A stretch of DNA of 64,000 nucleotides, from assembly GCF_005952805.1 (NCBI RefSeq), contig NZ_CP040709.1, positions 868,001 through 932,000 of the forward strand, written 5' to 3'. This DNA comes from Inhella inkyongensis (GTDB lineage Bacteria; Pseudomonadota; Gammaproteobacteria; Burkholderiales; Burkholderiaceae_C). The notes under the pieces were generated by a model. It was not told where the DNA came from. It made no database searches and saw only the letters and a program-made list of their open reading frames with translations. The translations under genes were made by a program, and so were the position numbers. Position 1 is the first letter of the stretch. Each line of letters begins with the position of its first letter. Of this stretch, positions 1-8,841 are shown piece after piece.

Positions 1-407
1 TAAGCCCCCAGCGGCAGGCGGCTCGGCAGACTGCCCCAGAGCCGCGGCTGCACCTGCGTGATGTTCAGGCGCACGCTGCCCTCGCGGTCCGGGTAAGCGG
101 TGCTGCGAGCACTCACCGTCACCACATTGCTCGGCTGGGGCACCAGAGCCGGCGCGGTGTAGCGGCCCTGGGCGTCGATGGTGCCCACCAGCGCATTGCC
201 GCCCGGCAGGCCATTGACCCGCCACTCCACGCTGCTGGGCGAGAGCGGCACGTAGGCGGTGAGCTGGCGCTGGCTGCCCACGGGCAGGCTGCCGTCGCTG
301 TAGACGGTGATGGTTTGCGCTTGGGCGGTGCTGAGCAGGATCAGGCTCAGTCCCAATCCCCCCAAGCTCAGAACGGGCGGGCGGGGGCAGCAGAGGGGCA
401 GTGGCAT
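1..407 (-). CDS. Exported protein with Ig-like N-terminal region, probably DUF1800 family (3' part outside window)
   Basis: The reading frame is open from an ATG at 407 to the window edge, giving 135 codons of an incomplete gene. The first ~32 residues form a signal peptide ending in AQAQT. The following segment (TVYSDGSLPVGSQRQLTAYV...) resembles the Ig-like region that precedes the catalytic-looking body of DUF1800 proteins in Roseateles relatives; that match is from memory, and the DUF1800 domain itself lies outside the window. The gene is divergent from cobA. It could be any cell-surface protein with Ig-like repeats. Confidence 0.6.
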   Translation of the reverse strand, partial: MPLPLCCPRPPVLSLGGLGLSLILLSTAQAQTITVYSDGSLPVGSQRQLTAYVPLSPSSVEWRVNGLPGGNALVGTIDAQGRYTAPALVPQPSNVVTVSARSTAYPDREGSVRLNITQVQPRLWGSLPSRLPLGA

Positions 408-671
408 CGTGAACTCCTGGGAGTAGCGGGCAATGCGCCTGGAACAGCAACCACCGTGCCAGGTCTGCCTAGCGGCAGGTCTCATCGTCTTGACGGCCCA
501 TCGGCATCCGATCGGCGAAAAAACGCGACACGGCTCGCGCGCAGCGCCCGCCAGGCAGTGACCCAAATGGGCGCCTGGCGACAGAACTGGGCGCCCTGGC
601 CGGGCTTGACGCAGTTCAAGGAAGCCCGACGGGGGGCTGGACAAGATGCCGGCATCCCTGTGGAGCTGCCT

Positions 672-1508
672 GTGAGCGATCTGCGCGAACCCCTGCAATT
701 TCTGAAGGCTCCGGCACCAGCGCCCGCGTTCGCCCCTGGCCATGTCACCCTGATGGGCGCCGGCCCCGGCGACCCCGATCTTCTGACCGTGAAGGCCGCG
801 CGCATCCTGGCGCAGGCCAAGCTGGTGCTCTACGACCAATTGGTGGACATGGCCATCCTGAACCTGTTGCCGGCCGACGCGGATCGGGTGTTCGTGGGCA
901 AGGCGGCGGGCCGCCATTCACTCAAGCAGGACGCCATCATCGAGTTGATGCTGCAGCTCGCCTTGGCGGGGCGTTCCCTGGTGCGGCTCAAAGGCGGCGA
1001 CCCCTACATCTTTGGGCGCGGTGGCGAAGAGGCCCAGGCCTTGGTGCAGGCCGGCGTGCCCTTCGAGGTGATCCCGGGCATCAGCGCGGCCCAGGCCGCA
1101 GGTGCGCTGGCGGGCATGCCGCTGACGCACCGTGACCATGCGCAGACCTTGATCTGGACCACCGGCCATTTGCGCGAGGACGGCCAGGGCGAACCCAGTG
1201 TGGATCTGGACTGGGATCTGCTGGCCCGACCGCGTCAGACCGTGGCCATCTACATGGGCCTGGGCGCCTTGCCGGTGATCAGTCGCGAACTGATCGCCCA
1301 GGGACGCAGCCCGGACACCCCGGCTGCGCTGATCGAGCGCGCCAGCCGACCGGAAATGCGCACCGTGGTGGGCACCTTGCAGAGCCTGCCGTCATTGGCG
1401 CTGACCGAAGGGGTGAAATCCCCGGCGCTGATCCTCATCGGGGACGTGGTGATGCTGCACCATGCCTTGGCCACTCCTGTCAGCGCCGGGGCGGGTGTCT
1501 CGCGGTAG
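672..1508 (+). CDS. cobA: Uroporphyrinogen-III C-methyltransferase
   Basis: SUMT makes two SAM-dependent methylations of uroporphyrinogen III to give precorrin-2, the branch point to sirohaem and cobalamin. The SAM-binding start GAGPGDPDLLTVKA, the YDQLV segment, the GGDPYIFGRGGEE loop and the PGISAA motif are all present, and the length (278 aa) is normal for a stand-alone enzyme. I chose GTG 672 because GGAG lies 6 nt upstream (662-665). In-frame ATG 567 would add 35 residues that do not look conserved. There is no fused CysG dehydrogenase/ferrochelatase domain, so those steps must be encoded elsewhere. Confidence 0.88.
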   Translation: MSDLREPLQFLKAPAPAPAFAPGHVTLMGAGPGDPDLLTVKAARILAQAKLVLYDQLVDMAILNLLPADADRVFVGKAAGRHSLKQDAIIELMLQLALAGRSLVRLKGGDPYIFGRGGEEAQALVQAGVPFEVIPGISAAQAAGALAGMPLTHRDHAQTLIWTTGHLREDGQGEPSVDLDWDLLARPRQTVAIYMGLGALPVISRELIAQGRSPDTPAALIERASRPEMRTVVGTLQSLPSLALTEGVKSPALILIGDVVMLHHALATPVSAGAGVSR

Positions 1509-1613
1509 CGCCTGACGGGACGCGGGGGCGCGCCAGCCAGCGCTTGTGAAGACCCCCTTGGCAAGCGGGAGCAGAGTCCGCAGCATGCCGGCATCGTGTT
1601 GCGAAGACCTGCC

Positions 1614-2381
1614 ATGACCCGACTCTGGATGCCCGCCTTGCTGCTGAGCTACGCCCTGCTGCTGCTCATGGGCCCACAGCTCATGCCCCTGATCCAAAAA
1701 GCCGTGGCCGCGAGCGGCGCGCCTGCCACGCCCCACGCCCATCCCTTTGTGGACACGCGCGCCTGGCTGGGCCTGCCCAATGCGGCCGACACCCTGAGCA
1801 ATCTGCCCTTCGCGGTGCTGGGGGGCTGGCTCCTGCTGCGCCTGCGCCGGGTGTTGTTGAGCCGGGTGCAACACCGATGCCTCAGCGTGCTGGCCTGGGG
1901 CTTGTTGCTCACGGCCCTGGGCTCCGGCCTCTATCACTGGGCGCCCACGGCGCAGACCTTGGTGGCCGATCGCCTGGGCATGGCGGTGCTGTTCGCCGGC
2001 GTGCTGGGCCTGGCGGTGACGGAGCGTGGCCTCAGCGCCGCCGCACCGCAGGTGCTGGCCCTGATGTTGCCCCTGGGGGCGCTGGCGGCCGCCTTGCCGC
2101 TCTGGGGCAATGTGCTGCCCTGGGCCTTGGTTCAGTACGGCGGCGTGTTGGCCCTGGTGGGGCTGGCTCTGCGCCAGCTGCAGCCTGGGGCCTTGGGCGT
2201 GCGCTGGGCCTGGGTACTGGCCGGCTATGGACTGGCCAAGTTGTGCGAGAACCAGGACGCCGCGATCTTTGCGCTGAGCGGCGAATGGATCAGCGGCCAC
2301 ACGCTCAAGCACCTGGCCGCTGCGGCGGCCGTGGTGCCGGTGCTGTGGCCGCTGCGCGGCAGGGGGGTCAGGGCGTCTTGA
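1614..2381 (+). CDS. Membrane protein of the alkaline-ceramidase/CREST hydrolase superfamily
   Basis: This 255-residue protein has about seven hydrophobic segments. It carries the scattered polar motifs of the CREST superfamily of putative membrane metal hydrolases: a Ser-Asn-Leu-Pro near residue 60, GSGLYHWAP, a DRLGMAV segment and a late SGHTLKH. These residues would place Ser, His and Asp inside the membrane to bind zinc. The substrate is unknown. ATG 1614 is preferred over GTG 1596 because it starts directly before the first hydrophobic helix. The last 14 nt overlap the convergent M16 gene. Confidence 0.7.
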   Translation: MTRLWMPALLLSYALLLLMGPQLMPLIQKAVAASGAPATPHAHPFVDTRAWLGLPNAADTLSNLPFAVLGGWLLLRLRRVLLSRVQHRCLSVLAWGLLLTALGSGLYHWAPTAQTLVADRLGMAVLFAGVLGLAVTERGLSAAAPQVLALMLPLGALAAALPLWGNVLPWALVQYGGVLALVGLALRQLQPGALGVRWAWVLAGYGLAKLCENQDAAIFALSGEWISGHTLKHLAAAAAVVPVLWPLRGRGVRAS

Positions 2382-3777
2382 ACTCGCCGTAGGCCTTGAG
2401 CTGCTCGGCGATCTGGGCCTTGTCGCCCACCACCACCCAGCTCTGGTCCTCGGGGGCGAAGTACTTCTTGGCCACGGCCTGGATTTGTGCGGGCGACACC
2501 TGCTGGACCTTGGGCACGTACTGGCCCAGGAACTCCGGCGGCAAACCCACCAGCCAGTTGTTGGCCAGGGTCTGGGCCACGGCCGCCTGCATCTGGGTGG
2601 CCAGCAGGTAGGAGCCGGCAATGAAGCGCTTGTTCATCGCCATCTCGTCCGCCCCCACGGCTTCTTGACCTAAGCGACGGTATTCCTTGACGTACTCCTC
2701 CATCGAGGCGCCGGTGACGGCGTTGCGCACATCGGCGCCGCCGCGGATGGCGCCGCCGTCGCGGAAGGAGCGCGCGCCGGCCGAGGCGCCATAGGTGTAG
2801 CCCTTCTCCTCGCGCAGATTCATGTTGATGCGGCTGGAGAAGCTGCCGCCCAGGATGGTGCTGGCCAGGCGCAAGGCGACCTGGTCATCGGCGCTGGCGG
2901 CCTGGCCGGGGCGGCCCAGGCGCAGGGTGGCCTGCACGCTGCCCGGGCGCTCCAGCAGGATGTGCTGGGGCTTGGCCTGGGTCGGCGCGGCGGCCAGTTC
3001 AGGCAGGGCGCTGCCCTGGTTCTTCCAGTCGCCAAAGTGCGCCTGGGCCAGCTTCAAGGCCTGGTCCGCGCTGAGGCGGCCGGTGATGACCAGCAGGGCG
3101 CGGTCGGGGCGGAAGCGCTTGGCGTGCTCGCTGCGCAGCCACTCGGGGGTGACGGCCTGGATGCTGGCCTCGGTCTCTTGCGTGCGGCCATAGGGGTGGT
3201 CGCCATAGATGGCCTCATTCAGCGCCTTCTCGGCGCGGAAGCCCGGCTGGGCGCTGGCCACTTTCAGGGCCTGCAGCGCGTTGGCCTGGGCCAGCTTGAC
3301 CTCGCCCTCGGGGAAGGCAGGCTGGCGGGCCACCTCGGCCAGCAGGGCCGTCATGGCCGGGGCGTGGGCGCTGAGGGCGTTGGCATACACGGTGATGCCG
3401 TCGTTGCTGGCTCCCGCGCCGACCGAGCCGCCCATGCCCTGGGCGGCCTCGGCGATGGCCTTGGAGTCGCGCTGGGCCGTGCCTTCATTCATCAGCCCGG
3501 CGAGCAGCTTGGCCGCGCCGGGGTGGCTGGCGGGGTCGGCGCCGTGGCCGGCGCCGCGCAGGGCCAGCACGAAGTCCACGCGCGGCAGGCCCTTGCGGGG
3601 CAGCACCCAGACCTGCAGGCCGTTGGCCAGGGTCTTCTTGGTGATCTGCGGGGCGGGGATGGCCTTGTCCTGACCCAGCGGGGGCAGATCGGGCGGCATC
3701 TTCATGGCTTCGGCGGCCTGGGCTTGAAAGCTCAAGCCGATGGCCAAGGCGAGCAGGGTCTTGTTCAGGGTGTTCAT
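2368..3777 (-). CDS. Exported M16 family peptidase, non-catalytic subunit
   Basis: 469 residues with a signal peptide (cleavage near AQAAEA). The inverted zinc motif HxxEH of M16 peptidases is replaced here by HPGAAKLLAGLMNEG, so the subunit cannot bind the catalytic zinc in the usual way. The C-terminal half keeps the Arg-Tyr substrate-binding pair (NLREEKGYTYGA). This pattern is known from heterodimeric M16 enzymes in which one chain supplies zinc and the other supplies R/Y. The catalytic partner is encoded 16 nt upstream on the same strand, so the two probably form a periplasmic heterodimer that degrades oligopeptides. Confidence 0.85.
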   Translation of the reverse strand: MNTLNKTLLALAIGLSFQAQAAEAMKMPPDLPPLGQDKAIPAPQITKKTLANGLQVWVLPRKGLPRVDFVLALRGAGHGADPASHPGAAKLLAGLMNEGTAQRDSKAIAEAAQGMGGSVGAGASNDGITVYANALSAHAPAMTALLAEVARQPAFPEGEVKLAQANALQALKVASAQPGFRAEKALNEAIYGDHPYGRTQETEASIQAVTPEWLRSEHAKRFRPDRALLVITGRLSADQALKLAQAHFGDWKNQGSALPELAAAPTQAKPQHILLERPGSVQATLRLGRPGQAASADDQVALRLASTILGGSFSSRINMNLREEKGYTYGASAGARSFRDGGAIRGGADVRNAVTGASMEEYVKEYRRLGQEAVGADEMAMNKRFIAGSYLLATQMQAAVAQTLANNWLVGLPPEFLGQYVPKVQQVSPAQIQAVAKKYFAPEDQSWVVVGDKAQIAEQLKAYGEFKTP

Positions 3778-3793
3778 GGCGGTTTCCCTTGGC

Positions 3794-5185
3794 TTATTGC
3801 TGGGCTTGAGAAGCGGCGGCCGCCGGTGCGGCCAGCATCGCGGCGGGCTTGCGGTCGATGACCGAGCGATTGGCCACCGTCAGGTAGGTGCGGGCCACGC
3901 GTTGCACGTCCTCACTCTTGACGGCCTGAATCCAGCCCGGGATCTGGTTGACCACCTTGGCGTCGCCCCACAGGGTTTGCAGGCGAGCCAGCATGTCGGC
4001 GCGGCCCAGGAAGTTCTCCAGGCCGTTGTACCAATTGGCCAGCAGCTGGGTCTTCACGCGGGTCAGGGTGGCGTCGTCCACGCCGTCCTTGACGACCTTG
4101 GCAATCTCCTCATCCATGCCGGCCAGCAGGGCATCGGCGGTGGTGCCCGGCTTGTAGAGCGCGAACACGGTGAACAGGCTGGGGCCGTCGTATTCCCAGA
4201 TGCCGGTCAGGCCGTAGAGCGAGTTCATGTTGAGCGCCAGCTCCTTGCCTTTCACGAGGCCGAGGTAGAAGCGCGAGGCGTCGCCGCCGGCCAGCAGTTC
4301 GCCCAGCACGGCGAAGGGGGCCTGGTCTTTGGAGCCGCGATCCGGCAGCTTCCAGGCGGCCGCGACGGCGGGCACCTGGGCCAGTTTGTCGCTCTGCACC
4401 AGGCGGCGCTCGGCGGTGTTCAGGCCTTCGCGGAAGTCGCTGGGCGCCGGCGTGGGGCGGGCGGCGATCTTGCTGAAGTACTTCTCGGCCAGGCGGAAGC
4501 CCTGCTCGGGGGTGACATCGCCGGCAATCGACAGCACGGCGTTGTTGGGGCCGTAGTAGTCGCGGTGGAAGGCCTTCACGTCTTCCAGATTGGCGTTCTC
4601 CAGGTCGACGAAGCTGCCGTAGCCGTCGTGATTGTTTTCCCACTTGTCGAAGGCCAGGCCGCCGATGTCGATCCACATGAAGCCGCCGTAGGGCTGGTTC
4701 TGCACATTGACGCGAATCTCTTCCTTCACCACGTCCTGCTGGTTCTTCAGCGTGGCGGGGTTGAAGTCCAGGGTGGTCATGCGGTCGGCTTCCAGCCACA
4801 GCATGGTTTCCAGGGCCGAGACCGGGGCGGTCTCGACATAGTTGGTGAAGTCCGGGCGGGTGGAACCGTTGTTGTGGCCGCCACCGCCGGTGATGACCTT
4901 GTCAAACACGCCCTTGGGAGCCTTGGGCGTGCCCTGGAACATCAGGTGCTCGAACAGGTGTGCAAAGCCGGTGCGGTTCTTGGGCTCAAGGCGCATGCCG
5001 ACCTTGTAGATGACGCTCAAGCCCACCGTGGGCGAGCTGGGGTCGGGGCTGACCAGCACGGTCAGGCCATTGGCCAGCTTCTTGCTGTGCACGGGCACAT
5101 CCCAGCGTTCGACGGTGGGTGCGGAGTGCGCGGCGGCAGCCAGGGCCAGGCCGCTGAGCAGCAGGGCAAAGGGTTTGGTTTTCAT
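3794..5185 (-). CDS. Exported M16 family zinc peptidase, catalytic subunit
   Basis: 463 residues with a signal peptide (LAAAAHSAP). The zinc site HLFEH is at residues 76-80 and the third ligand is in KEEIRVN about 76 residues later (E155/E156), as expected for M16. The C-terminal half lacks a clear R/Y pair, which complements the downstream subunit. It lies 9 nt after the prolyl oligopeptidase gene and 16 nt before the non-catalytic M16 gene, so the three are probably one operon for periplasmic peptide breakdown. A C-terminal Ala/Gln-rich tail is probably disordered. Confidence 0.9.
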   Translation of the reverse strand: MKTKPFALLLSGLALAAAAHSAPTVERWDVPVHSKKLANGLTVLVSPDPSSPTVGLSVIYKVGMRLEPKNRTGFAHLFEHLMFQGTPKAPKGVFDKVITGGGGHNNGSTRPDFTNYVETAPVSALETMLWLEADRMTTLDFNPATLKNQQDVVKEEIRVNVQNQPYGGFMWIDIGGLAFDKWENNHDGYGSFVDLENANLEDVKAFHRDYYGPNNAVLSIAGDVTPEQGFRLAEKYFSKIAARPTPAPSDFREGLNTAERRLVQSDKLAQVPAVAAAWKLPDRGSKDQAPFAVLGELLAGGDASRFYLGLVKGKELALNMNSLYGLTGIWEYDGPSLFTVFALYKPGTTADALLAGMDEEIAKVVKDGVDDATLTRVKTQLLANWYNGLENFLGRADMLARLQTLWGDAKVVNQIPGWIQAVKSEDVQRVARTYLTVANRSVIDRKPAAMLAAPAAAASQAQQ

Positions 5186-5194
5186 GGGTCGTCC

Positions 5195-7321
5195 TCAGTT
5201 CAGGGTCATGCCGAAACGGTGGGCAAAGAAGGCCAGCATGTCGGCGCGTTCTTCGATGATCTTGGCGGTGGGCTTGCCGGCGCCGTGGCCGGCATTGGTG
5301 TCGATGCGGATCAGCTTGGGGGCCTCACCGGTCTGCGCGGCCTGCAGCGCGGCGGCGTACTTGAAGCTGTGTGCCGGCACCACGCGGTCATCGTGGTCGC
5401 CGGTGGTGATCATCACGGCGGGGTAGTTCACGCCGCTCTTGATGTTGTGCAGCGGCGAGTAGGCGCGCAGGGCCTGGAACTGCTCGGGATGGTCGCTGGA
5501 GCCGTAGTCCGACACCCAGGCCCAGCCGATGGTGAACTTGTGGAAACGCAGCATGTCCATCACGCCCACGGCCGGCACGGCCGCGCCGAAGAGTTCGGGC
5601 CGCTGGTTGATGACGGCGCCCACCAGCAGGCCGCCGTTTGAACCCCCGTTCACGGCCAGTTTGTCGGGCCGGGTGTAGCCGGTCTTGATCAGCCACTCGG
5701 CGCTGGCGATGAAGTCATCGAAGACGTTCTGCTTTTTGAGCTGCGTGCCGGCTTCGTGCCAGGCCGCGCCGTATTCGCCGCCGCCGCGGATGCTGGCCAG
5801 CACCCACACCCCGCCCATCTGCATCCAGGTGGCGGCGCTGACGTTGTAGCTGGGGATCTGCGGCACATTGAAGCCGCCATAACCATAGAGCACCGTGGGG
5901 TTGCTGCCGTCCAGCTTCAGGCCCTTCTTGTGGGCGATGAAGATGGGCACGCGGGTGCCGTCCTTGCTGGTGACGAACTCGCGCTTGACCTCGAACTGGT
6001 CGGCGTCGAAGGCGGTTTGCGGGCGCTTGAACAGGCTGGGCTTGAGTGTGCGCAGGTCCAGCGCATAGATCTCGGTGGGGCGATTCAGGCTGGTGTAGCT
6101 GAAGAAGGTTTCACGGTCGCTCAAGGCCCCGTCAAAGCCGCTGGCCGTGCCCACCCCGGGCAGCGGGAATTCCTGCAGCGCGCGGCCGTCCAGCGCGTGC
6201 ACGCGCACCTGGCTGGCGGCGTCCTTCAAATAGCTGAGCACCAGCTTGGCCCCCACGGCCGAGGCGCCGCGCAGGGCGTCAGGGCCCTCGGCCACCAGGG
6301 TCTTCCAATGCGCGGGTGCCGGGCGGCTGGGGTCGATGGCGACCAGGCGGCCGCGCGGGGCGTCCTTGTTGGTGCGCACGATCCAGCTCTGCCCCACGCG
6401 CTCGACCGGGCTGTACTCGGCGTCAAAGTCCAAGGTGATGGGTTTGGCTTGGCCGCCTGCATAGCGGCCCTTGACCAGATCCAGCACCATCAGGCCGTTC
6501 TTGTTGCCGCCCTTCCAGACCACGATGGCCACACTTTGGCCGTCGTCACTCACCACCGGGCGGAAGCCCCATTGCTTCTCCTGCGGGTTGTGCAGGACCA
6601 GCTGGTCTTCGTCCTGCGGGGTGCCCAAGCGGTGGTAGTAGAGCTTCTGGAACACATTGGCGCCGGTGAGCTTTTCGCCTTCCTTGGGCGCGTCGTAGCG
6701 CGAGTAGAAGAAGCCCTTGCCGTCCGGGGTCCAGACGGCGCTGGAGAACTTCACCCACTCAATCTGGTCGGGCAGGTCTTGGCCTGTTTGCAGATCGCGC
6801 ACGCGCCAGCTCTGCCAGTCCGAACCCGCCTTGGACACGCCATAGGCCATCAGCCGGCCTTTGGGCGAGGGCGCGAAATCATTCAGGGCCACCGTGCCGT
6901 CGCTGGAGAGCTGGTTGGGGTCCAGCGCCACCTGGGGCTGATCCTTCAGGCGTCTGGCGGTGTACAGCACGGCCTGGGGCTGCAGGCCGTTGTTGTGGCG
7001 CCAGAAGTAGGCGCCGCCGGACTTCTTGGGCAGGCCGAACTTCTCGAAGTTGTAGAGCTTGGTGTAGAGCTCACGCGTGGGCAGGCGCTGTGGCATGGCG
7101 GCCAGAAAGCGATCGGTGACCGCGTTCTGTGCCTTCACCCAATCCTTGGTCTCGGCGGCGTTGTCGTCCTCCAGCCAGCGGTAGGGGTCGGCCACGGTCT
7201 GGCCGTGGTAGCTGTCACTGTGCTCCACCGTGCGCGTGGCGGGATAGCTCAAACCCTGGGCCAGGGCGGCGCCGGCGCTCGTCAACAGGGACAAGGCCAG
7301 GCAAAAGGTGTTCAGACGCAT
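5195..7321 (-). CDS. Exported prolyl oligopeptidase (S9 family serine peptidase)
   Basis: A 708-residue enzyme with a signal peptide ending ALAQG, an N-terminal seven-bladed propeller (about residues 80-430) and a C-terminal alpha/beta-hydrolase domain. The nucleophile is Ser561 in GGSNGG, the acid is the Asp in DHDDRVVP near 645, and the base is His679 in NAGHGAG. The family cleaves short peptides after proline. The length is typical. It is the first gene of the peptidase operon with the two M16 genes, which suggests a shared role in using extracellular or periplasmic peptides. Confidence 0.93.
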   Translation of the reverse strand: MRLNTFCLALSLLTSAGAALAQGLSYPATRTVEHSDSYHGQTVADPYRWLEDDNAAETKDWVKAQNAVTDRFLAAMPQRLPTRELYTKLYNFEKFGLPKKSGGAYFWRHNNGLQPQAVLYTARRLKDQPQVALDPNQLSSDGTVALNDFAPSPKGRLMAYGVSKAGSDWQSWRVRDLQTGQDLPDQIEWVKFSSAVWTPDGKGFFYSRYDAPKEGEKLTGANVFQKLYYHRLGTPQDEDQLVLHNPQEKQWGFRPVVSDDGQSVAIVVWKGGNKNGLMVLDLVKGRYAGGQAKPITLDFDAEYSPVERVGQSWIVRTNKDAPRGRLVAIDPSRPAPAHWKTLVAEGPDALRGASAVGAKLVLSYLKDAASQVRVHALDGRALQEFPLPGVGTASGFDGALSDRETFFSYTSLNRPTEIYALDLRTLKPSLFKRPQTAFDADQFEVKREFVTSKDGTRVPIFIAHKKGLKLDGSNPTVLYGYGGFNVPQIPSYNVSAATWMQMGGVWVLASIRGGGEYGAAWHEAGTQLKKQNVFDDFIASAEWLIKTGYTRPDKLAVNGGSNGGLLVGAVINQRPELFGAAVPAVGVMDMLRFHKFTIGWAWVSDYGSSDHPEQFQALRAYSPLHNIKSGVNYPAVMITTGDHDDRVVPAHSFKYAAALQAAQTGEAPKLIRIDTNAGHGAGKPTAKIIEERADMLAFFAHRFGMTLN

Positions 7322-7411
7322 GAAGTCAAAGCCGAGGGCAAGAGTGGGCCAAAACGGGGTCGCGCATTGTGGCGGGGGGGCACCCGCGTGCGGAAAGACA
7401 CCCAGGGTGAA

Positions 7412-8080
7412 TCAGTAGAGCGTCTGGCGCTGGCGTTCCGCCAACGCGGCGTCGTAATCGGCCCCGTCAAAACCCTGGCTGAGCGCGGCCAGCACCGCGC
7501 CGGTGGAGGGCAGTTGTTGGCGCGGAATCTGGGTGGCCGCATCCCACAGCCCACTTCGCGTGGCGGCGCGGGCGCATTGGAAGAAGACCTTGCTGACGGC
7601 GATCACCAGCACGGCGCGCGGCAGCTTGTCGCCGCCCATTGCGAAGCGCTGACACAGATCGGGATGGGCGCTGATGCGGGCGCGACCCTGCACGCGGATG
7701 GCCTCACCCACACCGGGAATCAAGAACAGCAGGCCGATGCGCGGATCCGCCACCAGATTGCGCAAGCTGTCTATGCGGTTGTTGCCGCGTCGATCCGGCA
7801 GCAGCAAGGTGCGGCCGCCGTCCACCACCTCGACCAACTTGGCGGCCCCGCGGTCGCCACGCGGAGACAGGTCCAGTCCATCGGTCAGTCCGTTGTGCGT
7901 GGCCAGCACGCACCAGGGGGCCGCCTCGATGAAGGGCCGGTAAAGCGGGTGGACGTGGTCGCACTCCTTGTCCAAGGTGGCCGCAGCTTGAGGACGGCGC
8001 GGTTCGGGATAGATGGCGCGCAGCGCCTCCAGAGAGCACAGATCGTGCTGGGTGTCTTGCCAGGGACTCATGGTGGGCAT
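7412..8080 (-). CDS. Pyridoxamine 5'-phosphate oxidase-like FMN-binding protein
   Basis: 222 residues with the split-barrel flavin-binding fold expected of the MSMEG_1061-type PPOX family: FIEAAPWCVLATHN, DLSPRGD, LPDRRGNNRIDSLRN and IGLLFLIPG. These proteins usually bind FMN or F420, and their substrate is generally unknown. The frame extends upstream to 8131, but a rho-independent terminator lies at 8093-8119, so translation must start after it, at ATG 8080 or ATG 8071. A cysteine-containing tail follows the barrel. Confidence 0.8.
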   Translation of the reverse strand: MPTMSPWQDTQHDLCSLEALRAIYPEPRRPQAAATLDKECDHVHPLYRPFIEAAPWCVLATHNGLTDGLDLSPRGDRGAAKLVEVVDGGRTLLLPDRRGNNRIDSLRNLVADPRIGLLFLIPGVGEAIRVQGRARISAHPDLCQRFAMGGDKLPRAVLVIAVSKVFFQCARAATRSGLWDAATQIPRQQLPSTGAVLAALSQGFDGADYDAALAERQRQTLY

Positions 8081-8092
8081 TGTGAACAGCCC

Positions 8093-8119
8093 AAGAAAAA
8101 GCCCCGCAGAGGCGGGGCT
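8093..8119 (-). terminator. Rho-independent terminator after the outer-membrane protein gene
   Basis: An 8-bp perfect stem (8100-8107 with 8112-8119) with a 4-nt loop is followed on the minus strand by TTTTTC. It lies 32 nt past the stop of the outer-membrane protein gene and just before the PPOX gene, separating the two units. Confidence 0.88.
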
Positions 8120-8150
8120 ACTTCGGTTCAAAGGGGCGAGCCCGTTTGAC

Positions 8151-8669
8151 TTAGAAGCTGTAGGTCATGCCCAGGTTGAACTGGGTGATCTTGAAGGTGT
8201 AGCCGTCAATCTTGTTTTTGCCCAGGTTGACGAACTCGCCGCGCACGCCGAAGTGCTTGTTGATGTGGAACTCGCCGCCCAGGCCGATCAGGGCCTTGCT
8301 CTTGTGTTCCGAATACGTCGTCGAGCCTTCGCGCACATCCAGCGAGTTGCGGGCGAACCCCACGCGGCCAAACAGCGTGAAGCTGTCCGCCACCTTGGCA
8401 CCGGCGATCACGCTGGCGCTGATGGAGTGGGCGCCGCAGTCATCGGCCACGCAATCAAAGGTGCCCATGCGACGGAAGGTGCCTTCAAAGGCCACGTTCT
8501 CGTTCAGGCGGTAGCCGCCGAAGAAGCCCACGCCGGTCTTGCTCACCGAGTCACCAGACACCTCGAACTTGGTGCGGCTGATGTCGCCACCCACATACCA
8601 GCCGTTATCGGCGGCCATGGCGGTAGAGCCCAGCAGGGCCAGAGCGATGGCGCTCAGAGTCGTTTTCAT
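8151..8669 (-). CDS. Small outer-membrane beta-barrel protein
   Basis: 172 residues: a signal peptide cleaved after AMAADN, then alternating beta-strand sequence (WYVGGDISRTKFEV, VGFFGGYRLNENVAF) ending in TYSF with the C-terminal aromatic residue recognised by the BAM machinery. This fits the eight-stranded OmpA-transmembrane/OmpW-like barrel class. There is no peptidoglycan-binding OmpA domain. The two cysteines (CVADDC) could form a loop disulfide. ATG 8669 is chosen because it begins a canonical signal peptide. A strong terminator follows, so it is monocistronic. Confidence 0.85.
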   Translation of the reverse strand: MKTTLSAIALALLGSTAMAADNGWYVGGDISRTKFEVSGDSVSKTGVGFFGGYRLNENVAFEGTFRRMGTFDCVADDCGAHSISASVIAGAKVADSFTLFGRVGFARNSLDVREGSTTYSEHKSKALIGLGGEFHINKHFGVRGEFVNLGKNKIDGYTFKITQFNLGMTYSF

Positions 8670-8841
8670 GATCAATCGTCTTTCTTGTTGATTAGGGTTC
8701 ACCCTCCCTTTTGAGGGCGGCGGGATGCTAACGACGTCATCGCGTTCTTCCTGCGCCGCAACCTGATTCGTTGGTAAAAAACCTCAATTTGGCGGCCAAC
8801 TGGCCCCCTGTCAGAGTGGCGCCCGGCCGGCCAAGGCTGAA

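Noticed and set aside
2368..3777. Treating the M16 gene without HxxEH as a pseudogene
   Set aside because: It is full length, has a signal peptide and retains the R/Y pair. Loss of the zinc site is normal in M16 partner subunits.
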